DNA from: Acidobacteriota bacterium
GTDB taxonomy: Bacteria > Acidobacteriota > Vicinamibacteria > Vicinamibacterales > CAVVIG01
Length of the DNA: 64,000 bases
Reading direction: 5' to 3'
Assembly (NCBI GenBank): GCA_003222395.1
Contig: QHWB01000039.1
Location: 1 to 64,000, forward strand
Part shown: positions 34,044 to 43,401 of the stretch, piece by piece
Layout of the letters: each line of letters begins with the position of its first letter
Numbering within the stretch: position 1 is the first letter of the stretch
Program-made: the position numbers and the translations under genes
The notes under the pieces: generated by a model
What the model was told of the DNA's origin: nothing
Seen by the model: the letters and a program-made list of their open reading frames with translations, nothing else
The model's database searches: none

Positions 34044-36125
34044 ATGACCCTGTGGCAGCGGAGAGCGCGCGTCATCATCGGCGGCGCCGCCGTCGCGTTC
34101 GCGCTGTTCGTGGCGTTCGAATTCAAGCGGCGCGGACCCGCGGCGCCGGCCCAGCCCATCGCACCTACCGATCCCACGGCCGTCGTCGAGAGCATCGGCG
34201 GACGCGTCGAGCGGTTCCAGCTGTCGCGTGAGAACGCCAGCATCGCCTACCAGAAGCAGCTCACCTACGCCGACGGATCGTCGAAGCTCCTCGGCGTCAC
34301 CATCGCCACCGACGAGAGAAACGGCGACGGTCCGTTCAGCGCCACCGCCAGGGAAGCGTCGGTCGCCAAGGATGAATCGACCGTGGTACTCGACGGCGAC
34401 GTGCGCGTCGGGTCCGCGGGAATACACGCGCGCACCGAACATGCCTCCTATACCAAATCGGACAATACGCTCCGCGCGCCCGGGCCGACCGAGGTCGCCG
34501 AAGGGAAGACGACCGCGAACGGCGTCGGCATGACGTTCGATCGCAATGCCGACGCGCTGACGATCCACGACCAGGCCGTCATCCACATGGCGGACGCGAA
34601 CGGCGGCGGCGTCACGGAAATCACCTGCGGCACGGCGACTTTCGCGCGCCGCGAGCGATATCGGCGGTTCGAGAAGGCCGTCAGGATGCGGCGCGGCGCG
34701 CACGTGCTCGAGGCCGACGTCGCCGTCGCGTACTTGAGCCAGGACGAGAAACGGATCGAACGGATCGAGCTGCGCGAGAACGCGCGAATCGCCTCGTCGG
34801 ACCCGTCGCCCGGCGCGCTGCAGTCGTTGACCGGCCGGATCATGAACCTTACGTACGCGCCGGATGGCTCGTCGCTCGAGCACGCCGTCATCGACGAGAA
34901 CGCGATCGTTCAGCTGGCGGGCGAAAAGGGACAGACGGGTCGCCAGATCGCCGCGAAGCTGCTCGACATCGCCCTCGGCCCTGACGGCTCGACGCCGACC
35001 GCGGTGGTCGGCCGCGAGAACGTGCAGCTGACGATGCCGGCTGAAGGCGACGCGCCGGCGCGCACCATCGAGGCGGCCGACGTGGAAGCGAAAGGGCAGC
35101 CGGGCCGCGGTCTGACGCGCGCGCAGTTCTCGGGCAACGTGCAGTACCGCGAGCGCGGCGCGAACACCGGTCGCGCCGCTTCGTCCGGCACGCTCGACGT
35201 CGGCCTCAAGCCCGCATTGAGCGCGCTCGAGGACGCGAAGTTCGCGCATGCCGTGAAGTTCGAGGAGGGAAAGCTCGCGGCGCTCGCCGCTGCCGGCCGC
35301 TACGACGTCGACAAAGGCACGCTCGAGTTGAGCGGATCGGAGCCCGGCGCGCCCGCGCCGCATGTGATTACCGACCAGATTACGGTCGACGCGCAGAAAA
35401 TCGACGTGACGCTCGACGGACCGAAGGTGAAGGCGGCCGGCACCGTGAAGAGCGTGCTCAAGCCGACCAGGACGGGCAAGATGCCGTCGATGTTGAAGCA
35501 GGATCAGCCGGTCAACGTCCTCGCGGCGAACCTCGACTACGACGGGACGGCGTCGCGCGGCACTTACACCGGTGACGCCCGCCTGTTTCAGGGCGACACG
35601 TCCGTGAAGGCTGAAACGATCGCCATCGACGACAAGCACGGCGATCTGTCCGCGTCGGGCAGCGTCACGTCGACGACGATGCTCGAACAGCAGGAGAAGG
35701 AACGGAAACGAAAGAAGGAACGCGTGCGGTCGATCGCGTCGGCGAAAGAGATGAAGTACGAAGAGGGCGAGCGGCGCCTCACCTACACCGGCGACGCGCA
35801 TCTGGTCAACCCCGACGGCGACATGACGGCGGCGAAAATCGAGCTGTATCTGAAACCGTCCGGCGACGAGCTCGATCGCGCCGAGGCGTACGACGACGTC
35901 ACGCTGCGCGAACAGGAGCGCAAGACGACCGGCTCGCGCATGACCTACACCGCAGACGACGAGCGATACGTCATCACAGGCGTGCCGGTGAAGATCGTCG
36001 ACGAATGCAGCCGCGAGACGATCGGCCGAACGCTCACCTTCCTGAAGGCGACCGACAGCATCGTCGTCGACGGCAATCAGCAGATCCGCACACAGACAAA
36101 GGGCGGCGGAAAGTGCGCTAGCTGA
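34044..36125 (+). CDS. LPS export periplasmic protein: LptC-type anchor fused to LptA/OstA-like repeats
   Basis: 693 residues, against about 190 for LptC and 185 for LptA. A single N-terminal transmembrane helix (about residues 8-24, [20 protein letters not shown]) precedes an LptC-like segment. Repeated OstA-type beta-jellyroll blocks follow ([92 protein letters not shown]). This suggests one protein spanning the periplasm as part of the LPS bridge, replacing separate LptC and LptA. It is followed by lptB with a TGATG overlap. The leader consists of repeat R4 and has no Shine-Dalgarno. Confidence 0.85.
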   Translation: MTLWQRRARVIIGGAAVAFALFVAFEFKRRGPAAPAQPIAPTDPTAVVESIGGRVERFQLSRENASIAYQKQLTYADGSSKLLGVTIATDERNGDGPFSATAREASVAKDESTVVLDGDVRVGSAGIHARTEHASYTKSDNTLRAPGPTEVAEGKTTANGVGMTFDRNADALTIHDQAVIHMADANGGGVTEITCGTATFARRERYRRFEKAVRMRRGAHVLEADVAVAYLSQDEKRIERIELRENARIASSDPSPGALQSLTGRIMNLTYAPDGSSLEHAVIDENAIVQLAGEKGQTGRQIAAKLLDIALGPDGSTPTAVVGRENVQLTMPAEGDAPARTIEAADVEAKGQPGRGLTRAQFSGNVQYRERGANTGRAASSGTLDVGLKPALSALEDAKFAHAVKFEEGKLAALAAAGRYDVDKGTLELSGSEPGAPAPHVITDQITVDAQKIDVTLDGPKVKAAGTVKSVLKPTRTGKMPSMLKQDQPVNVLAANLDYDGTASRGTYTGDARLFQGDTSVKAETIAIDDKHGDLSASGSVTSTTMLEQQEKERKRKKERVRSIASAKEMKYEEGERRLTYTGDAHLVNPDGDMTAAKIELYLKPSGDELDRAEAYDDVTLREQERKTTGSRMTYTADDERYVITGVPVKIVDECSRETIGRTLTFLKATDSIVVDGNQQIRTQTKGGGKCAS

Positions 36126-36850
36126 TGGCGACGCTTCGCACGCACGACCTGACGAAGTCCTACAACGGCCGCACCGTCGTGCGCGGCGTCAACCTCGACG
36201 TCGCCTCGGGCGAGATCGTGGGGCTGCTCGGGCCGAACGGGGCCGGCAAGACGACGACGTTTTACATGACGGTCGGATTGACGGCGCCCGACTCGGGACG
36301 CGTGGAGCTCGACGGCCACGACGTCACCGACGATCCGATGTACATCCGCGCGCGGAAAGGGATCGGATATCTTCCCCAGGAACCGTCGATTTTTCGCGGT
36401 CTGACGGTGGAGCAGAACATCCTCGCCATCCTCGAGACGATGGATCTCGACGGGGCGGCGAGGCGGGCGCGGCTCAAGGAACTGCTCGGAGAGCTGAATC
36501 TCGCGCCGCTGGCTCAGGCGCCCGCCTACACGCTCTCCGGCGGCGAGCGGCGCCGCGCGGAAATCACGCGCGCGCTCGTCATCTCACCCAAGTTCATCCT
36601 GCTCGACGAACCGTTTGCGGGCATAGACCCTATTGCGGTCAGCGACATCCAGAAGATCATTTTTCACCTTCGCGATCGCGGAATTGGCGTGCTGATCACC
36701 GATCACAACGTACGGGAAACGCTGCGCATTACTGATCGCGCATACATCGTTCACGACGGGATCATCTTCAAGAGCGGAACGCCCGATAGTTTGGCGGCGG
36801 ACGACGAAGTCCGGCGGATTTATCTGGGGACAGAGTTTCGATTAGACTAA
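36125..36850 (+). CDS. lptB: LPS export ABC transporter ATP-binding protein
   Basis: 241 residues, full length. LptB powers LPS extraction by the LptFG permease. Walker [12 protein letters not shown]-loop [14 protein letters not shown], signature [11 protein letters not shown], Walker [16 protein letters not shown] and H-loop LITDHNV are intact. The Q-loop segment is typical of LptB rather than of amino-acid transporters. It overlaps the upstream LptC/A-type gene by one base (TGATG). The permease partner lies apart, at 57264. Confidence 0.97.
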   Translation: MATLRTHDLTKSYNGRTVVRGVNLDVASGEIVGLLGPNGAGKTTTFYMTVGLTAPDSGRVELDGHDVTDDPMYIRARKGIGYLPQEPSIFRGLTVEQNILAILETMDLDGAARRARLKELLGELNLAPLAQAPAYTLSGGERRRAEITRALVISPKFILLDEPFAGIDPIAVSDIQKIIFHLRDRGIGVLITDHNVRETLRITDRAYIVHDGIIFKSGTPDSLAADDEVRRIYLGTEFRLD

Positions 36851-36889
36851 AATAGGCGTGGGAATTGCATAACTGAGCCGTCGTTCTTC

Positions 36890-38266
36890 ATGGGCATTCA
36901 GCAAAAGCTTCACACCAAACTCGTTCAGAAACTAATACTTACGCCCTCGCTGCAGCAGGCGATCAAGCTGCTGCCGATGTCGACGCTCGAACTCTCCGAC
37001 TTGCTGAACCAGGAGATGGTCGAGAATCCGATGCTCGAGGAAGTGCCGACCGAAGAACTCCAGCCCGCCGAAACGCAGCAAACCCCGGAAAAGACGGAAC
37101 CGGAACAGCAGGCGAACAAGACCGACACGTGGGACGACCAGGACTACGAATATTTCTTCGGCGATTATCTCGACGATGGCTATCGGCCGCGCGCGCCGCA
37201 GGAAGTGAAAGAGCTCCCGCCGATCGAAAACACGCTCTCGACGACGAGCTCGCTGTCGGATCACCTCCTGTGGCAGCTGTCGATGCAGACCGACGATCCG
37301 CTGATGCGCGAGATCGGGTCGGCGATCGTCGGCAATCTCGACGACGACGGCTATCTCGTGGCGTCGTTCGACGAGCTCGCGGCGATGGGGCCGTGGCCGG
37401 TCACCGAAGTCGAGCGCGCGCTGAAGCTGGTTCAGGCCTTCGACCCGACGGGCGTTGCCGCGCGCGACCTGCAGGAATGCCTGCTGCTCCATCTTCGTCT
37501 GCTGCAGAACCATCAGGTTCCGGAGATCGCGCGCAAGCTCGGGATGACGATTGACGATCTCAAGGAACACATCGAAGTCATCCGGCACCTCGATCCGAAG
37601 CCCGGCAGCCGCTACAACCCGACGCAGTCGCAATACGTCATCCCAGACGTCTACGTGATGAAGGTGGAGGACGAATACGTCGTCGTGCTGAACGAGGACG
37701 GCCTTCCGCAGATGCGGATCAGCCCTGTCTACCGGCGGCTGCTCGACAAGAGCGCCGCCGACAACACGGACGAGACGCGCGCCTACGTGAAAGACAAGTT
37801 CCGTTCTGCGCTGTGGCTGATCAAGTCGGTGGAGCAGCGGCAGAAGACGATCTTCAAGGTCGCGAAGAGCATCGTCAACTTCCAGCGCGATTTCCTCGAT
37901 CACGGCATCGAGCACCTGCGGCCGCTGGTGCTGCGCGACGTGGCGAACGACATCGGGATGCACGAGTCGACGGTCAGCCGCGTGGTGACCAACAAGTACA
38001 TGCACACGCCGCAGGGCGTGTTCGAGATGAAATACTTCTTCCACAGCGGGATCAGCAGCTCGTACGGCGAGAGCGTCTCGTCGGTCACGATCAAGCAGCG
38101 GATCCGGAAGATCATCGAGAACGAAGATCCGCGCAAGCCGCTGAGCGACTCGAAGATCGTCAGCATCCTGCAGCGCGAAGGGCTCGTGCTCGCAAGGCGC
38201 ACCATCGCGAAGTACCGCGAAGAGTTGAAGATCCCGACGTCCAACCAACGAAAGGTTCTTTACTAG
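36890..38266 (+). CDS. rpoN: RNA polymerase sigma-54 factor
   Basis: 458 residues. Sigma-54 directs enhancer-dependent transcription. Region I (residues 1-45, LTPSLQQAIKLLPMSTLELSDLL) is Gln/Leu-rich. Region II is acidic and Gln-rich (50-100). The core-binding and DNA-binding domains follow with a helix-turn-helix (VANDIGMHESTVSRVVTNKY) and the RpoN box ARRTIAKYREELKIP. The lptB-rpoN-hpf order matches the conserved cluster of Proteobacteria. A possible -10 TAAAAT lies at 36848-36853. No sigma-54 activator is in the window. Confidence 0.97.
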   Translation: MGIQQKLHTKLVQKLILTPSLQQAIKLLPMSTLELSDLLNQEMVENPMLEEVPTEELQPAETQQTPEKTEPEQQANKTDTWDDQDYEYFFGDYLDDGYRPRAPQEVKELPPIENTLSTTSSLSDHLLWQLSMQTDDPLMREIGSAIVGNLDDDGYLVASFDELAAMGPWPVTEVERALKLVQAFDPTGVAARDLQECLLLHLRLLQNHQVPEIARKLGMTIDDLKEHIEVIRHLDPKPGSRYNPTQSQYVIPDVYVMKVEDEYVVVLNEDGLPQMRISPVYRRLLDKSAADNTDETRAYVKDKFRSALWLIKSVEQRQKTIFKVAKSIVNFQRDFLDHGIEHLRPLVLRDVANDIGMHESTVSRVVTNKYMHTPQGVFEMKYFFHSGISSSYGESVSSVTIKQRIRKIIENEDPRKPLSDSKIVSILQREGLVLARRTIAKYREELKIPTSNQRKVLY

Positions 38267-38293
38267 CGCGAGGCGTTCAGCCGAGCGAAACGT

Positions 38294-38869
38294 ATGCGAC
38301 TCGAACTCACCGGCCGCCACATCGAAATCACCCCTGTCCTTCGCCGCCTCGTCGACACCAAGCTGGCCAAGCTCGAACGGCTGCTGAACGACAGCGCCGT
38401 GTCGGCGCAGGCCGTACTCACGCGGGAGAAGCATCGCCATCGCGCCGACATCACGCTGCACGCGCGCGGGGAGAAGTTCCTCCACGGCGTCGGCAACAGC
38501 GGCAGCTGGGAGACGTCGGTCACGGAGGCGATCGACAAGATCACCCAGCAGGCGCAGAAGGTGAAAGGCAAGTGGCAGGAGCGGAAGCGCCGCGGCGCGG
38601 TCAAGGGCGTGCCGATCGTCGGCGAGGAGCGCGAAGCGATCCGCGTGAAGGCGATCGGGCCGGCGCGCACGCGCGAGCGCGTCCGGATGCCGCGCATCCT
38701 TCGGGCGCAGCGCCAGTCGATCAAGCCGATGACGATCGCCGACGCGGCGCGCGAAGTGGACGCGGGCGGCGATGGCGTCGTCGTGTTTCGCGACGTCGAA
38801 ACGTCGGCGGTCAGCGTGCTGTACCGGCGGCCCAACGGCGAGCTGACGCTGGTCGAGACCGAAGCCTGA
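38294..38869 (+). CDS. hpf: Ribosome hibernation promoting factor, long form
   Basis: 191 residues. The N-terminal S30AE domain (1-100, LTGRHIEITPVLRRLVDTKLAKLERL) binds the 30S decoding centre. The C-terminal part (about 130-191, KPMTIADAAREVDAGGDGVVVFRD) is the dimerisation domain that pairs ribosomes into 100S particles. Long HPF is the non-enteric form. It sits directly downstream of rpoN, as in many genomes, where it is tied to stationary phase. It ends 15 nt before the hprK start. Confidence 0.95.
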   Translation: MRLELTGRHIEITPVLRRLVDTKLAKLERLLNDSAVSAQAVLTREKHRHRADITLHARGEKFLHGVGNSGSWETSVTEAIDKITQQAQKVKGKWQERKRRGAVKGVPIVGEEREAIRVKAIGPARTRERVRMPRILRAQRQSIKPMTIADAAREVDAGGDGVVVFRDVETSAVSVLYRRPNGELTLVETEA

Positions 38870-38872
38870 CCC

Positions 38873-38878
38873 GATAAT
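38873..38878 (+). promoter_or_regulatory. -10-like GATAAT before hprK
   Basis: GATAAT ends 6 nt before GTG 38885, with no ribosome site except a weak CAGG. A leaderless internal transcript for the hprK-to-ptsI part of the cluster is possible. Confidence 0.3.
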
Positions 38879-38884
38879 CTACAG

Positions 38885-39868
38885 GTGCCCCAACAAGCCG
38901 TAAGCGTCGGCGCGCTGATCAACAGCCGCCCCGAGACGTTCGGCCTGCCGCTCGAAGTGGTCGCCGGCGTCGATGGGCTCGCGCGCGTCATCACGAGCCC
39001 GCACATCCAGAAAACGGGGCTCGCGCTCGCCGGCTTCCACGAGTACCTCAAGCCGGGCCGCGTTCTGATCTTCGGCGAGAGCGAGATCCGGTACCTCGAG
39101 AGCCTCGAGACGGAAGCGCGCGTCACCGCGCTGCGCCTCGCGCTCACCCTCGATTTTCCCTGCGTCCTCATCACGGGCGGCTTCACGCCTCCGAGGGAGC
39201 TCGTCGTCGAAGCCGAGCGCGCGAGCCTGCCGCTGTTGAAAACCACCGTCGCCACGCCGGCCGCGATCGCGAAGCTGTCGTCGCTGCTCGAGGACTCGCT
39301 CGCCGAGCGGACGATCGTGCACGCGGTGCTGATGGACATCCTCGGGCTCGGCGTGCTGCTCGTCGGCGAGAGCGGCATCGGCAAGAGCGAGTGCGCGCTC
39401 GACCTCATCGTGCGCGGGCACCGCCTCGTGGCCGACGACACGGTGGAGATCCGCCGCCGGCAGGAGACGATTCTCATCGGCGCCTGTCCGGAGCTGACGC
39501 GGCACCACATGGAGCTGCGCGGCCTCGGAGTGATCAACGTGAAGGAGCTGTTCGGCATCGCGTCGACGCGCTCCTCGAAGCACATCGAGCTCGTCGTGCA
39601 GCTCGAACGCTGGGATCCCGCCCGAGAGTACGAGCGGCTGGGTCTCGACGACGAGTTCTACGAGATCCTCGGCCTGCGCGTGCCGCTGCTGCGGATGCCG
39701 GTCGCGCCGGGACGCAACATCGCCATCCTGGTGGAAGTAGCCGCGCGCAATCAGCTGCTGCGATCGCGCGGGCATCACGCCGCTCGCCGGCTGGCCGAGC
39801 GGCTCGAACGGACGCTGCGCGGCGAGACGATTCCTGCGCTCGACGATGAAGACGAGGAACTGCGGTGA
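38885..39868 (+). CDS. hprK: HPr kinase/phosphorylase
   Basis: 327 residues. HprK phosphorylates and dephosphorylates HPr at Ser-46 in response to metabolites. Walker A GESGIGKSECALDLI and the family signature RGLGVINVKELFGIAS are intact, with a C-terminal DEFYEILGLRVPLLRMPVAPGRNIA block. It lies beside rapZ and two genes before the HPr it should modify, whose Ser-46 region is conserved. The GTGA overlap with rapZ couples translation. Confidence 0.95.
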   Translation: MPQQAVSVGALINSRPETFGLPLEVVAGVDGLARVITSPHIQKTGLALAGFHEYLKPGRVLIFGESEIRYLESLETEARVTALRLALTLDFPCVLITGGFTPPRELVVEAERASLPLLKTTVATPAAIAKLSSLLEDSLAERTIVHAVLMDILGLGVLLVGESGIGKSECALDLIVRGHRLVADDTVEIRRRQETILIGACPELTRHHMELRGLGVINVKELFGIASTRSSKHIELVVQLERWDPAREYERLGLDDEFYEILGLRVPLLRMPVAPGRNIAILVEVAARNQLLRSRGHHAARRLAERLERTLRGETIPALDDEDEELR

Positions 39869-40887
39869 GGGGAGCGCCTGGGCCGCGATCGAGCCCGCGC
39901 GGTCCCCAACGCGGCAGCAGCCGCGTTGGGGTGGCGCGCCAGCGGGAAGCGCCGCGAAACGCCGCCGAGCATGCGGCGAAGAGGACGGGACCTCGCGCGC
40001 CTCGCGAGCACCGAAAAAAGTCCGGACCGCCGTTCATCATCCTCACGGGCCTGTCCGGCTCCGGCAAATCGCAGGCGATTCGCGCGCTCGAAGACCTCGG
40101 CTACTTCTGCGTCGACAACCTTCCGACGACGCTCATTCCCACCCTGGCCAAGCTGTCGCTGCACGCGGGCGGCGATATCGAAAAGGTCGCGATCGTGGTC
40201 GACGTGCGCGAAGGGGGATTCTTGTCGTCGTTTCCGAAAATCTTCCGCCGCCTGCGCAAGCTGCCGAAGCTGAACCCGATTCTCATCTTCCTCGAGGCGA
40301 GCAACGCGGCGCTCGTGCGCCGCTTCAGCGAGACGCGGCGGCCGCATCCGCTCGCGCCGGGCCGCTCCGCCAGCGAGGGAATCCGCGAAGAGCGCGCGCG
40401 CCTCAACGCCATCCGCGACATGGCCGACGAGATCGTCGACACGTCCGACATGACCGTACACGAGCTGCGGCAGTTCTTCATGGGGCTGTCGCGCGATCGA
40501 TCGCAGGCGCGCCTGGTGATCACGCTCCTCAGCTTCGGCTACAAACACGGCGTGCCGGTCGACGCCGATCTGGTGTTCGACGTACGGTGCCTGCCGAACC
40601 CGCATTTCGTGCCGACGCTGCGCCGGCGCACGGGACGCGATCGCGCCGTCGCCGAATTCATGGAGCGCGATGCCTCGACCGTCGAGTTCATGGACCGTCT
40701 CGAGGAGTACCTTCAGTACGTGGTGCCGCATTACATCGCCGAGGGAAAGAGCTATCTGACCATTGCGATCGGCTGCACCGGCGGCCGGCACCGGTCGGTG
40801 ATGATCGCCGAGCGGCTGCGCAAGGCGCTCAGCGAGATCGGCGGCGCCCGGGTGCGGGTCCGCCACAGGGACGTCGGACACGCGTAG
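39865..40887 (+). CDS. rapZ: RNase adapter protein RapZ with repeat-encoded N-terminal extension
   Basis: 340 residues, about 50 longer than usual. RapZ binds nucleotides and controls RNA decay and amino-sugar synthesis in enterics; in other phyla its partner is uncertain. The core starts at FIILTGLSGSGKSQAIRALE (Walker A) near residue 54 and contains the conserved FVDNLP-like YFCVDNLPTTLIP and the C-terminal IGCTGGRHRSV. The first 50 residues (RGAPGPRSSPRGPQRG...) are Arg/Gly/Pro-rich and encoded by a palindromic module. The only in-frame starts are GTG 39865 (overlapping the hprK stop) and GTG 39931 inside the palindrome, so translation seems to run through the repeat. Confidence 0.93.
   Translation: MRGAPGPRSSPRGPQRGSSRVGVARQREAPRNAAEHAAKRTGPRAPREHRKKSGPPFIILTGLSGSGKSQAIRALEDLGYFCVDNLPTTLIPTLAKLSLHAGGDIEKVAIVVDVREGGFLSSFPKIFRRLRKLPKLNPILIFLEASNAALVRRFSETRRPHPLAPGRSASEGIREERARLNAIRDMADEIVDTSDMTVHELRQFFMGLSRDRSQARLVITLLSFGYKHGVPVDADLVFDVRCLPNPHFVPTLRRRTGRDRAVAEFMERDASTVEFMDRLEEYLQYVVPHYIAEGKSYLTIAIGCTGGRHRSVMIAERLRKALSEIGGARVRVRHRDVGHA
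39901..40005. repeat. Family-A composite palindromic module in the rapZ 5' region
   Basis: GGT, arms CCCCAACGCGGC (39904-39915) and GCCGCGTTGGGG (39920-39931), TGG, then GGGAAGC, a second smaller palindrome (GCGCCGCGAAACGCCGC) and a tail ending GCGAGCA. The minus strand of 48150-48282 has the same succession of parts, so both are copies of one module of about 130-150 bp. Confidence 0.7.
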
Positions 40888-40920
40888 GCAGAACGGCAGG
40901 ACAGGGCGCCCATCCTGCCG

Positions 40921-40926
40921 TAGGAT
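40921..40926 (+). promoter_or_regulatory. -10-like TAGGAT before the EIIA gene
   Basis: TAGGAT ends 8 nt before GTG 40935, in a 47-nt spacer after rapZ. An internal leaderless start for the PTS genes is possible. Confidence 0.35.
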
Positions 40927-40934
40927 AGGTACTT

Positions 40935-41345
40935 GTGATCGGCGTCGTCGTCGTCACCCACGGGCAGCTGGCCACCGAGCTCGTCAACGCCGCCGAAATG
41001 ATCGTCGGCGACCTGCCGCAGTTCACCGCCGTATCGATCGGCTGGCACGACGATGTGAACGACGCCCGCGAAGACATCGCGCAGGCGATCGAGCGCGTCC
41101 GCGCCGAAGAAGGGGTGCTGCTGCTGACCGACATGTTCGGCGGCACGCCTTCGAATCTCGGGATGACCTTTCTCGAGAAGGATCGGCTCGAGGTGATCAC
41201 CGGCGTCAACCTGCCGATGCTGATCAAGCTGGCCAGCCTGCGAAAGTCTTCCGATCTGCTCGCGGTCGCGAAAGAGATGCGCGAGCACGGACGCGCCGCG
41301 ATCTGGGTCGCGTCCGATCTGCTGCGCGGCGAGAAGAGCGCGTGA
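40935..41345 (+). CDS. PTS EIIA component, mannose family
   Basis: 136 residues, one EIIA(Man) domain that would accept phosphate from HPr on a histidine. It starts GVVVVTHGQLATELVNAAEMI, with the phospho-His in VTHGQ (about residue 9), and has the family block LLTDMFGGTPSNLGM. No EIIB, EIIC or EIID lies in the cluster, so it is likelier a regulatory phospho-acceptor than part of a sugar permease (inference). It overlaps ptsH by 4 nt. Confidence 0.9.
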   Translation: MIGVVVVTHGQLATELVNAAEMIVGDLPQFTAVSIGWHDDVNDAREDIAQAIERVRAEEGVLLLTDMFGGTPSNLGMTFLEKDRLEVITGVNLPMLIKLASLRKSSDLLAVAKEMREHGRAAIWVASDLLRGEKSA

Positions 41346-41620
41346 TCTCGCAGTCGGTCACCGTCGTGAACCAGCTCGGGATGCACGCGCGCGCCGCCGC
41401 CAAGTTCGTGCACCTCGCCGGACGGTTCGAGTCGCGGGTCCGCGTCGCGCGCGATCAGCGCGAGATGGACGGCAAGAGCATCATGGGCATTCTGCTGCTC
41501 GCCGCCGCGCGCGGATCGACGATTACCATTTCAGCCGAAGGCGTCGACGAGGGGGACGCGGTGCGCGCGCTCGTGTCGCTGGTCGCGTCCGGTTTCGGAG
41601 AGGACGCATGCAGCGCCTGA
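41342..41620 (+). CDS. ptsH: Phosphocarrier protein HPr
   Basis: 92 residues. HPr carries phosphate from enzyme I to EIIA. The active-site His lies in NQLGMHARAAAKFV (about His 15), and the regulatory Ser in KSIMGILLLAA (Ser-46 region) is the target of HprK, encoded two genes upstream. Both phosphorylation sites are therefore present, as in Firmicutes-type regulation. It overlaps EIIA by 4 nt and ptsI by 13 nt. Confidence 0.95.
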   Translation: MISQSVTVVNQLGMHARAAAKFVHLAGRFESRVRVARDQREMDGKSIMGILLLAAARGSTITISAEGVDEGDAVRALVSLVASGFGEDACSA

Positions 41621-43371
41621 GGGGGATCGGCGTCTCGCCCGGCGTCGTCTCCGGACGTGCGGTCATTCTCATCCAGCGCGCGCAGGTGCTCCGCTATCAG
41701 ATTGCCCCGGCGCGCGTCGAACCCGAGCTCCGGCGGCTCGACGCCAGCCGCGCGCGATCGCGCGAGCAGCTCGTCGACATCCGCGCACGCGTCGCCAGAC
41801 GTCACACCGAGCTCGCGTCGATTTTCGACGCCCAGCTGCTCATGCTCGACGATCCGACGCTCGTGCCGCGCGCGGCGGAGATCATCCGCGAGCAGCGCGT
41901 GAACGCGGAATGGGCGGTGCAGCAGGTCTTCCACGAGTTCAGCGGCGTGTTCGACGAGGTCTCCGATCCGTACTTGCGGGAACGCAAAGGCGATCTCTCG
42001 GATCTCGTCGGACGGCTCCGCATGAACCTGCGGCAGGGCGTCGCGACCGCCCGCGACCTGCTGCGCGACCTGGACGAATCGTCGGTGCTGATCGCCGACG
42101 AGCTGACGCCGTCGCTCGCCGCGCAGGTCGACTGGACGAAAGTGCGCGGCTTCGCGACCGACGCGGGCAGCCGTACGTATCACACGGCGATTCTCGCGCG
42201 GTCGCTCGAGGTGCCGGCCGTCGTGGGTCTCCACGACGCGAGCCAGCGCATTCAGCCGGGCGAAGTCGTCGTCATCGACGGCGCCGCGAACGAAGTGATC
42301 GTCGACCCGTCGCCGCAGGAGCTCGCGCGCGCCGCGCATCACGTCGACGATCGACCACCGGCCGCCACGGCCGATGCGGAGCGCCGCCGGCCGGCGTCGA
42401 CCGCCGACGGCGTGCCGATCCGCCTCGATGCGAACATCGAGTTCCCCGACGACCTCGCCGCGGCGCGATATTCCGGCGCGGAAGGCATCGGCCTGTATCG
42501 GACGGAGTTCCTGCTGACGACGGCGCCGGACGCCGCGACGAACGAGGATCGCCAGTACGAGATCTACCGGGGGATGCTCGAAGGGATGGCGCCGGGCGCA
42601 GTCACGATTCGGACGTTCGACGTCGACGAGGATCAGCTCGCGTCGCGGCTCGCCAGGCGTCCGCTCGCCGGCGGCTGGGAACCCGAGGAGGTGCGGACCA
42701 GCCGGCAGGGTCTGCGCGGCCTGCGCTTGAGCCTCACGCGGCCCGAACTGTTCCGCGTTCAGCTGCGCGCGCTGCTGCGCGCGGCCCGGCACGGTCGACT
42801 GCGTATCATGTTTCCGTTCGTCTCGAGCGTCGAGCAGCTGCGCGAGGCGCGCGCGATGGTCATCGACGCCACCGACGATTTAGCGCGGCGCGGCGAGCCG
42901 GTGCCGCGCGTCCCAATCGGCGTGATGATCGAGATACCGGCCGCGGCGTACACCGCCGACCTGCTGGCGCGCGAAGTCGACTTCTTCACCATCGGCACCA
43001 ACGACCTCATCCAGTACTGTCTGGCCGTCGATCGCGCTGACGAGCGCGTGTCGCGCTTGTACGAGCCGCTGCATCCGGCGATCCTGCGGATGATCCTGAT
43101 GGTGCGGCGCGCCGCGAGGCGGCACAGCATCCCTGTGTCACTGTGCGGCGAGATGGCGTCCGATCCCGCTCTTCTCACGCTGCTCGTGGGACTGGGTCTC
43201 ACGGAGTTCAGCATGACGCCGGGCGCGATTCCGGTCGCCAAACAGGTGCTCGCCGAGCTGCGCCACGAAGAGCTGCGGGCGCTCGCGCGCCGCGTGCTGC
43301 GTCTCGCGACCATCGACGATATCGAACGGGAGCTGCTCGGCGCGCTCGGGCGTCTGACGACCAAATCGTAG
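41608..43371 (+). CDS. ptsI: PTS enzyme I (phosphoenolpyruvate-protein phosphotransferase)
   Basis: 587 residues, standard length. Enzyme I takes phosphate from PEP and gives it to HPr. The phospho-His lies in AGSRTYHTAILARSL; PEP-binding blocks GIGLYRTEFLLTTAP and FFTIGTNDLIQYCLAVDR and the catalytic Cys in PVSLCGEMASDP are intact. It begins inside ptsH (13-nt overlap), so translation is coupled. With HprK, HPr and EIIA it forms a complete phospho-relay lacking a transporter. Confidence 0.96.
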   Translation: MQRLRGIGVSPGVVSGRAVILIQRAQVLRYQIAPARVEPELRRLDASRARSREQLVDIRARVARRHTELASIFDAQLLMLDDPTLVPRAAEIIREQRVNAEWAVQQVFHEFSGVFDEVSDPYLRERKGDLSDLVGRLRMNLRQGVATARDLLRDLDESSVLIADELTPSLAAQVDWTKVRGFATDAGSRTYHTAILARSLEVPAVVGLHDASQRIQPGEVVVIDGAANEVIVDPSPQELARAAHHVDDRPPAATADAERRRPASTADGVPIRLDANIEFPDDLAAARYSGAEGIGLYRTEFLLTTAPDAATNEDRQYEIYRGMLEGMAPGAVTIRTFDVDEDQLASRLARRPLAGGWEPEEVRTSRQGLRGLRLSLTRPELFRVQLRALLRAARHGRLRIMFPFVSSVEQLREARAMVIDATDDLARRGEPVPRVPIGVMIEIPAAAYTADLLAREVDFFTIGTNDLIQYCLAVDRADERVSRLYEPLHPAILRMILMVRRAARRHSIPVSLCGEMASDPALLTLLVGLGLTEFSMTPGAIPVAKQVLAELRHEELRALARRVLRLATIDDIERELLGALGRLTTKS

Positions 43372-43401
43372 AGTCGAGCCGCGCTCGACCTGGAGCACAT
43401 C

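Noticed and set aside
36851-36889. Sigma-54 (-24/-12) promoter before rpoN
   Set aside because: GG and TTGCAT occur but with the wrong spacing (about 4 nt instead of 10 between GG and GC).
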